This document shows, piece by piece, positions 7,641 through 15,803 of a stretch of DNA of 64,000 nucleotides; the first letter of the stretch is position 1; each line of letters begins with the position of its first letter. The DNA is from Verrucomicrobiota bacterium. GTDB taxonomy: Bacteria; Verrucomicrobiota; Verrucomicrobiia; Verrucomicrobiales; Verrucomicrobiaceae. The position numbers were made by a program, and so were the translations under genes. Below the pieces are notes generated by a model. That model was given only the letters and a program-made list of their open reading frames with translations, searched no databases and was not told the origin of the DNA. The stretch is taken from NCBI GenBank assembly GCA_017301975.1, contig JAFLEI010000028.1, positions 34,734 to 98,733 on the forward strand, written 5' to 3'.

Positions 7641-8589
7641 CGATCAGGCTCTCCAGCGGCGGAGCATCATGCCCTCCCGTGTTTTCATAGCCCGGCAGCT
7701 CCTTGCCGCCATGCCGCTCTTCCCGTGTCTTCACATCAGGCCCATAGGCCATGCGCAGTATTTTCAGGCCTTCGATTTTGTCCTCCGCTCTCACACCAAC
7801 TTGCGTGCGGTAGATCGCGCAATCCTCCACCGTCACCCGTGCATCACCACGCCCGCCCGGACCTCGTGCGCGAATGGCCACTTCGTTGTCATCAAAGACA
7901 CAGCGTGAGATCACCGCACCAATGTGCTCCTTCAGATTCAGCGCAGCCCGTGTGCTGATCTGGCTGGGCTGGTTCCATCCATGCATGTAACATTGCCGGA
8001 TGATGAGCTTGCAGCGTTCGCCGTCGGGCGGCGTTTTGGAATCAAACGCGTTTTCCCCGGGGCTCTGTCCTGCTTTGAATCCTGGGGCATCCTCCGCCAG
8101 TGGGCCTGCCCAGAGATGACATTTCTCAATGATGAGGCTGCCCCGTTGCCTGCGGTCCGGGTCAAACTGAATGCAGTCGCCCGAGATGTGCGAGATGTCG
8201 CAGTTGCGGATCGTCACATCTCCCCATCGGCCGGTGATGCCATGGGCGTCGGTTTGATTCTCGTAGGTGCCGTTCAAGAGATGATGAATGCGGCAGTTTT
8301 CGATGACCACGCGTGTGCCAAACACACCCACACCATTGCCGGTGCCGTTGAAGATCTCGCAGTTGCGCAGCGTCACATCATTCGTCGTGATCTTCACGAT
8401 GTTTCCGCCCTGGCCCTGCGCATCGACCCGGAAGTTTTCGTACACTCCTGGTTTCGTGATTTCCAGCCGGTGCACCAGCTTGGCTCCCTCCGGCGGGCCC
8501 ACCGGACCCGGCGCCCCAGCCAGCTCGGCGGCATGGAGTGAAGCCAGCAGTGAAGTGAGGCTGCAGCAGAGAAAGAGTGCTCGTGGCAT
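7624..8589 (-). CDS. Secreted right-handed parallel beta-helix protein
   Basis: A 321-residue protein with signal peptide MPRALFLCCSLTSLLASLHA; a much longer frame upstream overlaps the SDR gene and was rejected. The body repeats short turns such as DVTLRNCEIFNGTGNG, RVVIENCRIHHL, DVTIRNCDISHI and LIIEKCHLW, each placing an asparagine-cysteine pair at the same turn. This is the pattern of pectate-lyase-like beta-helices. Such proteins are polysaccharide lyases, hydrolases or binding proteins; no catalytic set can be assigned confidently here. It lies 38 bases after the SDR gene and could be the last gene of the LysR-divergent operon. Confidence 0.8.
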   Translation of the reverse strand: MPRALFLCCSLTSLLASLHAAELAGAPGPVGPPEGAKLVHRLEITKPGVYENFRVDAQGQGGNIVKITTNDVTLRNCEIFNGTGNGVGVFGTRVVIENCRIHHLLNGTYENQTDAHGITGRWGDVTIRNCDISHISGDCIQFDPDRRQRGSLIIEKCHLWAGPLAEDAPGFKAGQSPGENAFDSKTPPDGERCKLIIRQCYMHGWNQPSQISTRAALNLKEHIGAVISRCVFDDNEVAIRARGPGGRGDARVTVEDCAIYRTQVGVRAEDKIEGLKILRMAYGPDVKTREERHGGKELPGYENTGGHDAPPLESLIVKPRP

Positions 8590-8627
8590 GGCACTCAGAA
8601 CGCAGCATGGAGGTGGGTGCTTCCAAA

Positions 8628-9314
8628 TTACCAAGGAATCACGGCGCGATCTTTGACAAACTTCCCGCGCAGGGAATGCGGTGCCTCCAGTGCCAGCCAC
8701 GTGAGCGTGTCCGCTCCCTCGCCGGGGCTGCGCGGTGCATTGCTGCCGCCCATCTCCGTACGGCACCAGCCAGGACACATGCTGTTCACCATCACGTCAG
8801 GCAGTGCAGCGGTGAGCTGCTGAGTGAGCATGTTCACAGCCGCCTTGCTGATGCAGTAGGCGGGAGCCCATGCCTGCGACCCACCATTGAGGCTGCCTGC
8901 CCCGCTCGAGACATTGATGATGCGCGGCGCGCTGGACTTGCCAAGCAGCGGCACAAAAGCCTGGCTCACGCGCAGCGTGCCGACCACGTTCGTGTTCAGC
9001 GTTTCCAGCAGGACCTCGGGCTTCAGGTCCAGCAGGCTCTGGTAATGATCTAGCAGGATGGCCGAATTGTTCGCCAGCACATCCAGCCGCCCAAACTGCT
9101 GCGTGATCTGCCTCGCTGCGGCATCCACACTCGCCTGATCCGTGATGTCCAGCGCCACACCCGTGGTGCCACCGCCCACTTGCGCCGCAGCCTCGGCCGC
9201 ACGTTTGCCATCACGACTGCCGATGATGACCTGCGCACCGCGCGCCACCAGCTGCTTCGCCGCTGCAAGGCCAATGCCGCGTGTGGCACCGGTGATGAGA
9301 ATGACAGGTTTCAT
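8628..9314 (-). CDS. Short-chain dehydrogenase/reductase (carbonyl reductase-like)
   Basis: A 228-residue classical SDR. Cofactor motif G9-A-T-R-G13-I-G15 and R34 after the second strand (IGSRDG) point to NADPH. S137, Y153 and K157 (YCISK) form the active site. The usual NNAG is NNSA (82-85), a mild variation. Length is typical of monomeric carbonyl reductases acting on aldehydes or quinones. It is the fifth gene downstream of the LysR intergenic region, 26 bases after the DUF1348 gene. Confidence 0.85.
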   Translation of the reverse strand: MKPVILITGATRGIGLAAAKQLVARGAQVIIGSRDGKRAAEAAAQVGGGTTGVALDITDQASVDAAARQITQQFGRLDVLANNSAILLDHYQSLLDLKPEVLLETLNTNVVGTLRVSQAFVPLLGKSSAPRIINVSSGAGSLNGGSQAWAPAYCISKAAVNMLTQQLTAALPDVMVNSMCPGWCRTEMGGSNAPRSPGEGADTLTWLALEAPHSLRGKFVKDRAVIPW

Positions 9315-9340
9315 GGAGAGGAATCGAGAAGCGAAGCCCT

Positions 9341-9766
9341 TCAGGCCCGCTCCCAGCGGAACTTACGCTCCTCCTCGCGGATCGGTTGATCATTGATGCT
9401 GGCATAGCGCCTGGCCATGTAGCCGTGCTCATCAAACTCCCAGTTCTCGTTCCCATGACTGCGCCACCACTGGCCTGCCACGTCATGCCACTCGTATTCA
9501 AAACGCACGGCGATGCGGTTTCCCGTGAAGGCCCACAGCGTTTTCTTGAGCCGGTAGTCCTGCTCCCTTTCCCACTTCTTTTTCAGAAACTCGACGACTT
9601 CGGCACGGCCATTGAGAAAGACATCGCGGTTCCGCCATTCCGTGTCAGGCGTGTAGGCCAGCGAAACGCGCTCGGGATCGCGGCTGTTCCAGGCGTCTTC
9701 AGCGGCCTGGACTTTCTTGAGCGCAGATTCTTCAGTGAATGGTGGCAGGGGTGGGCGTGGGTTCAT
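9341..9766 (-). CDS. DUF1348 / SnoaL-like (NTF2-fold) protein
   Basis: A 141-residue NTF2-fold protein. Strong family signals are SRDPERVSLAYTPDTEWRNR, FLKKKWEREQDYRLKK and FEYEWHDVAGQWWRSHGNENW. The family is named DUF1348 and has no established reaction; the cone-shaped fold usually binds small molecules. Its start overlaps the stop of the PPOX-like gene by four bases, so they are translationally coupled and probably act together. The last residues (REEERKFRWERA) are characteristic of the family. Confidence 0.85.
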   Translation of the reverse strand: MNPRPPLPPFTEESALKKVQAAEDAWNSRDPERVSLAYTPDTEWRNRDVFLNGRAEVVEFLKKKWEREQDYRLKKTLWAFTGNRIAVRFEYEWHDVAGQWWRSHGNENWEFDEHGYMARRYASINDQPIREEERKFRWERA

Positions 9767-10368
9767 GGTGTTTGCAGTTTGAGTTGGGATTCGAGTTCGG
9801 CAATGCGCGCCTTCAGCGGCGCGACAGCATTTTGTACTTCAGCCGCAGTAAAGCGCGGCGTGATGAATTTGGGGCAGTTCCAGTCATAGGATAAAACGTC
9901 GATCACAAAAATGCGCTCAACCTTGGCTGCATGACCACCGGGCGGCGCTATCTTTTCCACCAATTCGGGGTGCTCGCGCGCATCCAGCACCTTCGCGGCA
10001 CCGAGAATCTTCAGCCGCTCCCGCGCCGGATAATCCATGAGGAAAAGGCTCACGCGGTCATTCACTGCCAGGCTGCCCACGCTGATCATCTGGCGGTTGC
10101 CACCATGGTCTGCAAACATGAGCTCGTTTGGTCCAGTGACACGAAGAAAACCCTTCGCCCCGCCGCGATGTTGGAGATATGGCCAGCCATTTTCCGTGAT
10201 GGTGGCCATGTAAAACGAGTCGCGCTGCGAGATAAACTCCGCCTCTGATGCAGTGAACGCATCACGCTCAGGCATGGAGTCAAAGGCGGGATAGGTCCGC
10301 CCATAGTAGTGTCGCTCCGCCTCGAACACGGCAGGCGTGAGCACGGTATGCATGAATCGGTCGGCCAT
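9763..10368 (-). CDS. Pyridoxamine 5'-phosphate oxidase-family flavoprotein
   Basis: A 201-residue split-barrel flavin-binding protein. The FMN-contacting region is SQRDSFYMATITENGWPYLQ and HRGGAKGFLRV, followed by GNRQMISVGSL and RERLKILGAAKV. It ends in a short predicted coiled coil (APLKARIAELESQLKL), seen in a subset of this family. Known relatives reduce or bind flavin, F420 or heme; it is not true PdxH. Genes upstream (DUF5069, 27 bases) and downstream (DUF1348, overlap) suggest one redox-related operon. Confidence 0.85.
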   Translation of the reverse strand: MADRFMHTVLTPAVFEAERHYYGRTYPAFDSMPERDAFTASEAEFISQRDSFYMATITENGWPYLQHRGGAKGFLRVTGPNELMFADHGGNRQMISVGSLAVNDRVSLFLMDYPARERLKILGAAKVLDAREHPELVEKIAPPGGHAAKVERIFVIDVLSYDWNCPKFITPRFTAAEVQNAVAPLKARIAELESQLKLQTP

Positions 10369-10395
10369 ATTCGAGGTGGAGTGAGGGGTGGTTGT

Positions 10396-10839
10396 TTAGG
10401 CGACGCCGCCGAAGCTGACAAAGTCGTCGAGATCAAGGTAGTCAAAGGTTCCGCGCAGATCTTCGCGCGCCGGATTGAGGCGTTTGATCTGTTCCGTGAA
10501 CCATTCGCGCATCTCCACATCGTTGAAAGACACGGTTTCAGTCCAGTCGGACCACTGATTGATCTCAAGTGGTGTGCGTTTCAGCGGCGCTTTTTCACGC
10601 ACCCACGCCAGCATCTCCCAGTCACCCGACCCTGTTTTCACCTGCTCCAGCAGCGCCTCGGGCTGGATGCCGGTGAAACGGAAGAAGTGACCGTCATTGG
10701 GAGTGTCATAGACGTACTCTCCGTTGGTGCTGGCCAGTGTGGCGCGCGCTTTGTCCAGCATGCGCGGCAAGATGGTGTACCCGCCGAGGCGGACGCGCGG
10801 GCTGCGTGGTGCGCGTTGAGCAAGATTCGGTGCGTTCAT
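10396..10839 (-). CDS. DUF5069 family protein
   Basis: A 147-residue protein. The N-terminus APRSPRVRLGGYTILPRMLD then KARA is the conserved opening of DUF5069, a family common in Verrucomicrobiota and Planctomycetes and of unknown function. Aromatic and acidic residues dominate (GDWEMLAWV, WTETVSFNDVEM). No signal peptide or membrane segment is present. Its position between DsrE-like and PPOX-like genes, with short gaps of 35 and 27 bases, suggests a cytoplasmic stress or redox role, which is inference only. Confidence 0.85.
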   Translation of the reverse strand: MNAPNLAQRAPRSPRVRLGGYTILPRMLDKARATLASTNGEYVYDTPNDGHFFRFTGIQPEALLEQVKTGSGDWEMLAWVREKAPLKRTPLEINQWSDWTETVSFNDVEMREWFTEQIKRLNPAREDLRGTFDYLDLDDFVSFGGVA

Positions 10840-10874
10840 GGGATGTTTCAGTGAAGTGAAGAAATGATGAAATT

Positions 10875-11246
10875 TCAGAACACGAGCGTCTGCCAGCCTT
10901 CAGCCAGATAACGGCGGATGCTCGCAAAACCGGGAGTGCCGGCCAGTGCGAAATCTTTGATCTCCGGCAGTCCGCAGGCTTCGACTTCCTTCGTCGCACC
11001 AAAGACGGTGGAGCAGCCGCAGGAGGCACCCGCGATGGCCGGGCGAACGGCGTTGTAAAGACCATGCGCCGGATGCGTGGGCTTCGAGAATTCGGCTGGC
11101 CAGCGGACGCCCGTTCCGGCGAATACGACACTGACTTCGTCGCTCTTGTCCTGGGCTTCCGCAGCGAGTGCGAGGCCATTGAAGGCGCGGCCAAGGGCTT
11201 CTTCGCCGTTTTTAGGATCTGAGGTGATGATGATTGCGATTTTCAT
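10875..11246 (-). CDS. DsrE-family protein
   Basis: A 123-residue small alpha/beta protein beginning MKIAIIITSDPKNGEEALGR. It shows the DsrE/DsrF fold pattern with the alternating SVVFAGTGV and TPGFASIRRYL strands. Cysteines C76 and C78 (SCGCS) and C91 are candidates for persulfide carriage, as in sulfur-relay relatives. It is the first gene of the operon divergent from the LysR gene, with a 95-base shared regulatory region, so it is the most direct LysR target. Confidence 0.8.
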   Translation of the reverse strand: MKIAIIITSDPKNGEEALGRAFNGLALAAEAQDKSDEVSVVFAGTGVRWPAEFSKPTHPAHGLYNAVRPAIAGASCGCSTVFGATKEVEACGLPEIKDFALAGTPGFASIRRYLAEGWQTLVF

Positions 11247-11341
11247 GGGATGGTATGTTTAGGTTTGAATGCTCTCTCAGGAGCAAGAGGACACTGCTGC
11301 ACCGCCCTGCCTGCGGGTAATGCCGGTTCCTTGTTGCCGTT

Positions 11342-12262
11342 ATGCCGGAAGCGCATAACCTCGGTGATATGATGGACCGCATTCGAGCCCTGCTCACCGT
11401 GATCGAGGAAGGCAGCGTCAACCGCGCTGCGGTGCGCCTGCGCATCACCCAGCCCGCGCTGAGCCGGCAGATGCAGGCGCTCGAAAATGAACTCGGCGGC
11501 AAGCTGCTGGAACGCGAACCCAGCGGCGTGAAACCCACCGGCCTCGGCCACGCCTTGGTGAAGTCCATGCGGCCGCTGGTGGAAAGCTACGACACCGCGT
11601 TGTCTGAACTTCGCCGTCAGGCACGTGGCGAGCGCTCCGAACTGCGCGTGGGTTATCTGCTTTCCGCCGCCCAGAGCATGCTGACCCCTGCCTTGGCAAA
11701 ACTGCGCAAATCACTGCCGGAGGTGAAACTCAAACTGCACGACATGTCACCACGCGAGCAGATCGACGGGCTGCGCGCAGGCGAACTCGATCTCGCTCTC
11801 ATCGGCCAGGAGGGCGTCGCTGCAGCGAGTGAATTTCACAGCACCAAACTCTGCTCGCTCCATGTCTGCGTCGCAGTGGCCGACAGCGATCCCATCGCCG
11901 CGCGAAAAAGCATCGCACTCAAGGAGCTGAAGGGCCGCGACTTCATCGGCGTGGATGAAGATCAGGTGCCGGGGCGCAATCGATGGAGCACCGCCCTGTG
12001 CAAATCGGCCGGCTTCAAGCCACGCTTTGCCGTGGTCGTTGATGGCATCACCAACGTGCTTTCCCAGGTCGTTTCCGAATCTGCCGTGACTCTGCTGCCG
12101 GGCTACTTTGCCAGGCTGCAGCATCCCGGTGTGACCTTCGTGCCAGTTAGCGATGAGAAGGCACGCTGGGACTTCATCGTGCTCTGGCAAAAAGGCCGCG
12201 CCTCTACCGCCACACGCGCCTTGGTCGATGCGCTGAGGCAGGTCGCAGCGACGCAGCGCTGA
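11342..12262 (+). CDS. LysR-family transcriptional regulator
   Basis: A 306-residue LysR regulator. The HTH is in residues about 12-70 (ALLTVIEEGSVNRAAVRLRI, TQPALSRQMQALENELGGKL). A periplasmic-binding-protein-like effector domain follows (ELRVGYLLSAAQSMLTPALA). Met11 or Met12 could also be the start. It is divergent from the DsrE-DUF5069-PPOX-DUF1348-SDR operon, the standard arrangement for a LysR that controls its neighbour in response to a co-inducer. The stop abuts the stop of the convergent GH25-like gene with no bases between. Confidence 0.9.
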   Translation: MPEAHNLGDMMDRIRALLTVIEEGSVNRAAVRLRITQPALSRQMQALENELGGKLLEREPSGVKPTGLGHALVKSMRPLVESYDTALSELRRQARGERSELRVGYLLSAAQSMLTPALAKLRKSLPEVKLKLHDMSPREQIDGLRAGELDLALIGQEGVAAASEFHSTKLCSLHVCVAVADSDPIAARKSIALKELKGRDFIGVDEDQVPGRNRWSTALCKSAGFKPRFAVVVDGITNVLSQVVSESAVTLLPGYFARLQHPGVTFVPVSDEKARWDFIVLWQKGRASTATRALVDALRQVAATQR

Positions 12263-13141
12263 TCAATGCAGTGCCAGACCATGCTGCTGCCAGAATGACT
12301 GCAGCTCCGCATGCGAGCCATTGAACACATTGCGCTCCACCGGCCGGTCGAGATTGCCGAAATAGAGACTGTTGCGGTGCATGCCGTGGTTGTACACCTT
12401 CGGCTGCGAGCGGCCATGCCCCCAGTCCACGCCACCGTACTGCCACAGAGTCCAGTCAGACCACACCTGATATTGATGCAGCAACCCGCGCGGATTGCCC
12501 GGCGCCGGATACACCGGCCCCGCACCACTGTCATGCGCATAGAGTGCCAGCCAGTACGGCATGCGGCGCAGCTTGGCTTTCGTGGCCGGATCAGCGCTGC
12601 TGAGGAGTTGCTTCAAATGCGTGCTGTTTTCCAGATACGCGACAGGCACCACACCTGTGCGCGATTCCATACGATCCATGAACCGCAAAATGTCCGAGAG
12701 GCGCGAGTTTGCATCAAAGTCAGCGCACAGCAGCAGCGCGGGCGCATTCCATGACCGACCACGCGCCAGCGAATGCGCCCGGGCGATGAATTGATCCGCC
12801 TGCGCCACGGCATCCACATGATTTTGCAGACGGTAATAAACCCCCGGCAGCATCCCCGCGCGATCTGCTGCCGCGAGGAAGTTCCCGCACTTCTCATCCA
12901 GGTTTCCGCCCTTGCCCGCCCGTGCGATCAAGCCGCTGGCCCCATTCGCCCGCAGCGCAGACACATCATGCTCCGAATAGCCCTGTCCCGCCCGCTGCCT
13001 TTCCTTCGGATCATAAGCCGAGACGTTGATAATCTGCGGCATGCCCCAGGAAGACGGCGGCAGGCTCCCCGGCGTACCGCCGGACTGCGGAGTGGTACAG
13101 CTGGCAAGGGCAAGGAAAAGCGGGAGTAAAAGATGTTTCAT
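12263..13141 (-). CDS. GH25-like lysozyme lipoprotein
   Basis: A 292-residue lipoprotein: the signal MKHLLLPLFLALASC ends in lipobox L-A-S-C15, and this start was preferred over one 17 codons upstream. The mature domain resembles glycoside hydrolase family 25 muramidases: an early NVSAYDP aspartate, GLIARAGKGGN, GVYYRLQ, the acidic strand LLCADFDAN, and a terminal WTLWQYGGVDWGHG. Expected action is cleavage of peptidoglycan glycan strands. The canonical DxE pair is altered (ADFDAN), so activity is likely but not certain. Confidence 0.72.
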   Translation of the reverse strand: MKHLLLPLFLALASCTTPQSGGTPGSLPPSSWGMPQIINVSAYDPKERQRAGQGYSEHDVSALRANGASGLIARAGKGGNLDEKCGNFLAAADRAGMLPGVYYRLQNHVDAVAQADQFIARAHSLARGRSWNAPALLLCADFDANSRLSDILRFMDRMESRTGVVPVAYLENSTHLKQLLSSADPATKAKLRRMPYWLALYAHDSGAGPVYPAPGNPRGLLHQYQVWSDWTLWQYGGVDWGHGRSQPKVYNHGMHRNSLYFGNLDRPVERNVFNGSHAELQSFWQQHGLALH

Positions 13142-13185
13142 GGGGATGTATTCGGCCGTGGCATCAGTCATGGACTCTTGGGATT

Positions 13186-13857
13186 TTAGCAAGGAGCCTC
13201 ATGCCATTCCAGAGGTGAAGGCAGTGGGAAACCTGCGAATTCAATGTGCACCACACGGCGCCGTCTCGAACTGGAGGAGCGGGAGGACGCATGCAGCAGC
13301 AACGGACGCATCAACAGAACGTCTCCGGCTTTGGCTTCACAAAGAACCTCCTCATGGGTTGCACGGCAGCTTTGGATCGCTTCTGCACTCAGCCGCCCCA
13401 GCCGGTGCGTGCCAGAGAGAACTCGCAAAGCACCGTTGCTCGAATCCGTGTCATCCAGGTGCAGGCGCACCGTGAGCATCTGCTCCAGTAGATTCATCGG
13501 AGGCTGCACATGCGGCACACCTTCTTTCACGCTCCATGGTCCAAACTCAGTCAGCTCGACTTGTTTTTTGAGAGCCAGTGTCAGGTCTTGATGCCAGGGA
13601 ACGAGCCAGTTGGTTTCCGGCCGTTTGTCAAAATAGATGCCGCGCACCGGCATGGGGCAGTCAGTCAAATACGGCCGTACCAATTCAGCCAGCGATGCCT
13701 TTGAAAACTGGGCCACCTTGGGATTGCTGAGCATGCCACGAGTACCTGCCCCGGTCGCATCGCCAAGCAAGGATGCCATTGCATGACATGTGGGAGCGTC
13801 GAACACGTTTGGCACGATGGCGAATCCATGGTTGTCCAGGTTGGAGGCGATGTTCAT
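13186..13857 (-). CDS. Phytanoyl-CoA dioxygenase (PhyH) family protein
   Basis: A 223-residue Fe(II)/2-oxoglutarate-dependent oxygenase. The facial triad is H89-Q-D91 (VPWHQDL) with distal H189 (RPLLLHASS), and an arginine-rich stretch near 198-201 provides the 2-oxoglutarate anchor. PhyH relatives hydroxylate diverse small molecules. It lies 62 bases downstream of the four-sulfatase run on the same strand. It may be co-transcribed, but its base composition is less GC-rich than the sulfatases, so it may have a separate history. Confidence 0.85.
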   Translation of the reverse strand: MNIASNLDNHGFAIVPNVFDAPTCHAMASLLGDATGAGTRGMLSNPKVAQFSKASLAELVRPYLTDCPMPVRGIYFDKRPETNWLVPWHQDLTLALKKQVELTEFGPWSVKEGVPHVQPPMNLLEQMLTVRLHLDDTDSSNGALRVLSGTHRLGRLSAEAIQSCRATHEEVLCEAKAGDVLLMRPLLLHASSRSSSSRRRRVVHIEFAGFPLPSPLEWHEAPC

Positions 13858-13919
13858 TCAACCGATGACTTGCTTGTTCCCTGCACATTTGCAAGCCAGC
13901 CATGGCCTCCAGAGAAACT

Positions 13920-15803
13920 TCAAAACTCCGTCCGCGTCACCGTGCCGCCATCCGCAGAACGAAGCTCGATCCAATCAATCTCGACGGGTTGCTCCTGCAT
14001 GGGCAGATAAAGTCGCACGATGCCGAGCGGACCTGCAGCGGGGAGTTGCACGGTGATCTCCTGCCAGTCGTCCCCCTTCAGGGTGAAAGGCACATGCTGC
14101 GCTTTGCCTCCTACGGGCAGCCAGTCGAAATGTGAAGTGCCGGGCTTGGCCTTGATGCGGAAGATCGCGGTGCTGGGGCCGCTGTGCTTGCCGGCACCGA
14201 AGCCGAGGAAGCATTCAGAGCCGATGTTCGTCACACGCACGATGCCGTCCTTTACCGTCGCTTTGCAATCGCGGGCCTTCCAGCCTTGCAGCGCGGGATC
14301 GCTGTCATCTTTGGCCGGTGCTTTCGCCTTGATCTTGGGCTGCTGCCTGCCTTCCAGCTCCGGATGGTACTGCCTGGGATCAAAGGCTGGATTCACCACC
14401 GGAACCACGGCATGCGTGTCTTTGAGGAAGATTTCGATCAACGCGTCCAGCTCCGTCACAAGTTCGGGCTTCTGCGTGGCGAGATTGTGCTTCTCGCTGA
14501 GATCATCCTTCAGATTAAAAAGCAGGTGCCGATGCGCCCCGTTCTCACCGCCGTGGAAAATGCGGATGAGCTTCCAGTCATCGCGATGCACGGACACCGC
14601 AGGCGGCAGCCAGTCCGGCACCGTGCCATAGTGCGGGAAGTACTGGAAGACCGCCTTGCCCGACAGCCCGCCACCTTTCAGCGCGGGCAGGAGGCTGCTG
14701 CCGTCAAAGTGCTGCTCAGGTGCGGCCTTGAGCGCCAGACCTTCGAGCAGCGTGGGGTAGTAGTCCTCGCTCTGGATCAGCGCATCGCTGCGTGCTCCCG
14801 CCTTGGCGAGACCCGGCCAGACGATCACGCCCGGCACACGCGTACCACCTTCAAACAGGCAGGCCTTGCCGCCACGCAGCGGAGCATTGCTGGTGGGCGT
14901 GGTGTCGTCCACCTTGTCATACATGTTCCCACCGTTGTCGGAGGTGAAGATGATGATCGTGTTGTCAGCGATCTTGAGCCGGTCCAGCGTGTCCAGCAGC
15001 GTGCCGATAGCGTCATCCATGCTCTCGACCATCGCCGCATACGTCGGGCTGCGCTGGGGATCGGCGGGATTCACACTGGCGCGGTACTTTTCGATCAGCG
15101 CCTTCTTCGCATCAAACGGGGCATGCACGCTGAACATCCAGTAGTTCAGATAGAACGGCCCGTCCTTGTGCTTCTCCATGAAGGCCACGGCCTCCTTTGC
15201 CATGCGGTCCTCGATGTGCTGATTCGGCACGTCGGGGTCCGCATCAAAATCGGCAAACTTCCACGGTGCCACATAGCTGCCGGCAGGTCCGGGTCCGGGA
15301 TGGTGCGGCATATCCACATCAAAACCCTGCTGCAAAGGCGAGTAGGGTTCCGGCCCGAGGTGCCATTTGCCGAAATGCCCTGTGGCATAGCCCGCATCCT
15401 TCAGCGTTTCCGCCAGCGTGCGGTATTCCGTCTTCAACCGCGTCGGCGGATTCGGCTGCACCACCTTTTGATTGGGCGGCCCCTTCTTTCCCACCGTCAC
15501 CTCCAGAACCACCTGCGGCATATGGCAGTTGGGAGTCGTGATGCCCGTGCGCGCCGGGCTCAGTCCGGTCAGAATCGCCGAACGCGTCGGCGAGCACAGC
15601 GGACTGGCCGAATACGCCCGCGTGAAGGTTATGCCACGCTTCGCGAGCCGCTCGACATTCGGCGTGTGGTAAAATTTCGTCGTTCCATACAGCGTCGTGT
15701 CACTCCAGCCGAGATCGTCGGCGAGGATGAAGAGGACGTTCGGCTTGGTCGCCGCGAAGAGTGGCGAACTGAGAGCGCAGAGACAGAACAAAAGTTTTTT
15801 CAT
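13920..15803 (-). CDS. Secreted sulfatase with C-terminal carbohydrate-binding-like domain
   Basis: A 627-residue S1 sulfatase. Signal peptide MKKLLFCLCALSSPLFAA, metal site ILADDLGWSD, formylglycine cysteine C70 in CSPTR, GKWHLGP and TSDNGGN are all present. After residue about 490 a lysine/proline linker (KIKAKAPAK) leads to a roughly 130-residue beta-rich domain (GIVRVTNIGSECFLGFG, SGPSTAIFRIKAKPGTSHFD) similar to the tail of the neighbouring sulfatase, probably carbohydrate binding. The start overlaps the stop of the upstream sulfatase by four bases, so it is translationally coupled as the last sulfatase of the run. Confidence 0.92.
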   Translation of the reverse strand: MKKLLFCLCALSSPLFAATKPNVLFILADDLGWSDTTLYGTTKFYHTPNVERLAKRGITFTRAYSASPLCSPTRSAILTGLSPARTGITTPNCHMPQVVLEVTVGKKGPPNQKVVQPNPPTRLKTEYRTLAETLKDAGYATGHFGKWHLGPEPYSPLQQGFDVDMPHHPGPGPAGSYVAPWKFADFDADPDVPNQHIEDRMAKEAVAFMEKHKDGPFYLNYWMFSVHAPFDAKKALIEKYRASVNPADPQRSPTYAAMVESMDDAIGTLLDTLDRLKIADNTIIIFTSDNGGNMYDKVDDTTPTSNAPLRGGKACLFEGGTRVPGVIVWPGLAKAGARSDALIQSEDYYPTLLEGLALKAAPEQHFDGSSLLPALKGGGLSGKAVFQYFPHYGTVPDWLPPAVSVHRDDWKLIRIFHGGENGAHRHLLFNLKDDLSEKHNLATQKPELVTELDALIEIFLKDTHAVVPVVNPAFDPRQYHPELEGRQQPKIKAKAPAKDDSDPALQGWKARDCKATVKDGIVRVTNIGSECFLGFGAGKHSGPSTAIFRIKAKPGTSHFDWLPVGGKAQHVPFTLKGDDWQEITVQLPAAGPLGIVRLYLPMQEQPVEIDWIELRSADGGTVTRTEF

